NCBI RefSeq assembly: GCF_900115785.1
Contig: NZ_FOYS01000005.1
Location: forward strand, 248,001 to 312,000
From: Halogeometricum limi
Lineage (GTDB): Archaea > Halobacteriota > Halobacteria > Halobacteriales > Haloferacaceae
Length of the DNA: 64,000 nucleotides
Direction of reading: 5' to 3'
Shown: positions 63,001 through 64,000 of the stretch, in pieces
Position numbering within the stretch: the stretch's first letter is position 1
How the letters are laid out: every line of letters starts with the position of its first letter
Made by a program: the position numbers and the translations under genes
The notes under the pieces: generated by a model
Database searches by the model: none
What the model saw: only the letters and a program-made list of their open reading frames with translations
Told to the model about the DNA's origin: nothing

Positions 63001-64000
63001 CGTTCACCGTCCTCGGGACGCACACGCGCGCCGAGTGGGACGAGTGGAGCGGAGAGAACGGCGAGCGAACCGACGAGGGCGTCGTACTGGCGCGCGGCCG
63101 GACGCCGACGTACGTCGACCCGGTCGAACTGGGAACGGCGTTCGGACGACTCGACGCCGTCGACGCCGCCGTCGACGACTGCGAGACAGTGTTCGTGCTC
63201 ACGGCGTCGGGCGGCGTCTATCGAGACGACCGAACCGACGGCGTCCTCGAAGCGTTCGTCGACCCGCGCACGAGGGAGGACGGGGAAGAGACGGGCCACG
63301 CCGCACGCGAACTCGCGGTGACCGCCGACACGGTGTTCGTCGCCTTCGAGGACGGAACGGTCACCGCCGTTTCGCGGACGACCGGCGCGAGTCGCTGGAC
63401 GCAGAACGCTCTCACCGACCCCGTCGACGCGACCGCAGACCACCGCTACGCGTACGTCTTGGACCGGCGGCCGGAAGGTGGTGTCGTGTTCGCGTTCGGT
63501 CGCGAAGACGGGTCGGCACGGACGCTGTTCGCCGACGGCGACGACCCGACGGCGGCGACCACGTTCCCGAATCCGCGAGGCATCGCCCGCGACGACGAGG
63601 GGAACCTGTACGTCCTCTACGACGAGTCGGACGGGGCGGGCGACGGCATCCCCCGATTCGTCGTCGACCGGTTCGACCGAGACGAGGACGCCCCGGACGG
63701 GTTCGCGCTCGACCCGACCACGGTGAGCATTCCTCACGCGTACGACCCCGTCTGTGTGGCAGTCGTGGGTGTCGACGAACTGCTGTTGGCCCTCGGTCCG
63801 GACGCCGCCAGCCCGCGGACGCTGGTTCGGTATCTCCCCGACGCTGGGCGGTTCGAGCCCGTGACGACGTTCGAGGGAGCGTGCGAGACGCTCGTCCTCC
63901 GTCGAGGCGAAGCGGGGCGCGGACGCGGACTGTACGTTCTGAAACGGGACGACGACTCGCCGAGCGACCCGACGATTCTGTTCTTCGAGGAGGTTCGGAC
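62997..64000 (+). CDS. Tail protein with beta-propeller-like repeats, 3' end outside the window
   Basis: The ATG at 62997 overlaps the upstream stop (ATGA), and the frame stays open to the window end (334 codons). Repeated short strands with DG turns occur: TVFVLTASGGVYRDDRTDG, TVFVAFEDGTVTAVSRTTG, YAYVLDRRPEGGVVFAFGR and GIARDDEGNLYVLYDES, a PQQ/NHL-like propeller. In other eCIS loci the gene after the J proteins often encodes a phage-tail protein (TIGR02242-like) with such a propeller, probably a fibre-base or receptor part. That identity needs the missing C-terminus. Confidence 0.7.
   Translation, partial: MTFTVLGTHTRAEWDEWSGENGERTDEGVVLARGRTPTYVDPVELGTAFGRLDAVDAAVDDCETVFVLTASGGVYRDDRTDGVLEAFVDPRTREDGEETGHAARELAVTADTVFVAFEDGTVTAVSRTTGASRWTQNALTDPVDATADHRYAYVLDRRPEGGVVFAFGREDGSARTLFADGDDPTAATTFPNPRGIARDDEGNLYVLYDESDGAGDGIPRFVVDRFDRDEDAPDGFALDPTTVSIPHAYDPVCVAVVGVDELLLALGPDAASPRTLVRYLPDAGRFEPVTTFEGACETLVLRRGEAGRGRGLYVLKRDDDSPSDPTILFFEEVR

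Noticed and set aside
43885-64000. Reading the tail-like cluster as an integrated myovirus
   Set aside because: No terminase, portal, capsid, protease, replication or lysis gene is present in 20 kb. The DUF4255 cap, AAA+ ATPase and LysM hub are eCIS markers.
43885-64000. Type VI secretion system
   Set aside because: No TssJ/L/M membrane complex or ClpV is seen; the single large sheath with Pvc15-type ATPase and DUF4255 fits eCIS instead.

Overview
The window is chromosomal DNA from a halophilic archaeon (class Halobacteria; a Haloferacales-type genome is my best guess, genus not determined). The evidence is high GC with strongly acidic predicted proteins, Tat-type lipoprotein signals (RRSVL...LAGC), TATA boxes about 25 nt upstream of starts, and typical haloarchaeal families (TrmB, Bat-type HTH, DUF7344-like HTH, DUF35/thiolase pair, archaeal ATP-dependent DNA ligase). 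I saw no rRNA, tRNA, CRISPR array or insertion sequence.

Positions 1-43,800 are mostly ordinary chromosomal genes. They include a sulfatase fragment, an MFS transporter with a divergent TrmB regulator, a copper P-type ATPase, a large secreted protein of unknown function, amidohydrolases and a tyrosine recombinase. There is also a ligase/MBL nuclease pair, two different GH15 glycosidases, NDH-2, a DUF35/thiolase pair, an NhaC antiporter, a DHH phosphoesterase and a complete Mn/Zn uptake operon (SBP-ATPase-permease-DtxR regulator). Between about 11.1 and 14.5 kb, and again at 27.7-28.0 kb, lie remnants of a catabolic locus: an amidohydrolase with two frameshifts and an internal deletion, a substrate-binding-protein start fused out of frame to an ABC permease end, an IclR regulator that has lost most of its DNA-binding domain, and the tail of a fumarylacetoacetate-hydrolase-type gene.

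From 43,885 to the right edge everything is on the plus strand and belongs to a contractile injection system (CIS, an extracellular phage-tail-like device). In order: a 36-codon leader ORF, DUF4255 (Pvc16/Afp16-like cap), a carboxypeptidase-regulatory-like protein, sheath, inner tube, assembly protein with a Cys pair, DUF6760-like protein, second tube protein, AAA+ ATPase; then a 474-bp gap with a new promoter, a 430-residue Arg-rich disordered protein, LysM CIS tube protein, VgrG-like spike, PAAR tip, gp25 wedge, two baseplate-J proteins, and a beta-propeller-like tail protein cut by the window end. No capsid, portal or terminase genes are present. Most junctions are 1-11 bp overlaps or directly abutting TAGATG, so translation is probably coupled.

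Two architectural features of this CIS stand out. The sheath carries four tandem Ig-like (ASPM/SPD-2/Hydin, 'choice-of-anchor D') domains between its N-terminal strand and its core, which should cover the particle surface. The first baseplate-J protein carries an inserted lamin-tail-like domain. Neither is part of the classical Afp/PVC blueprint.
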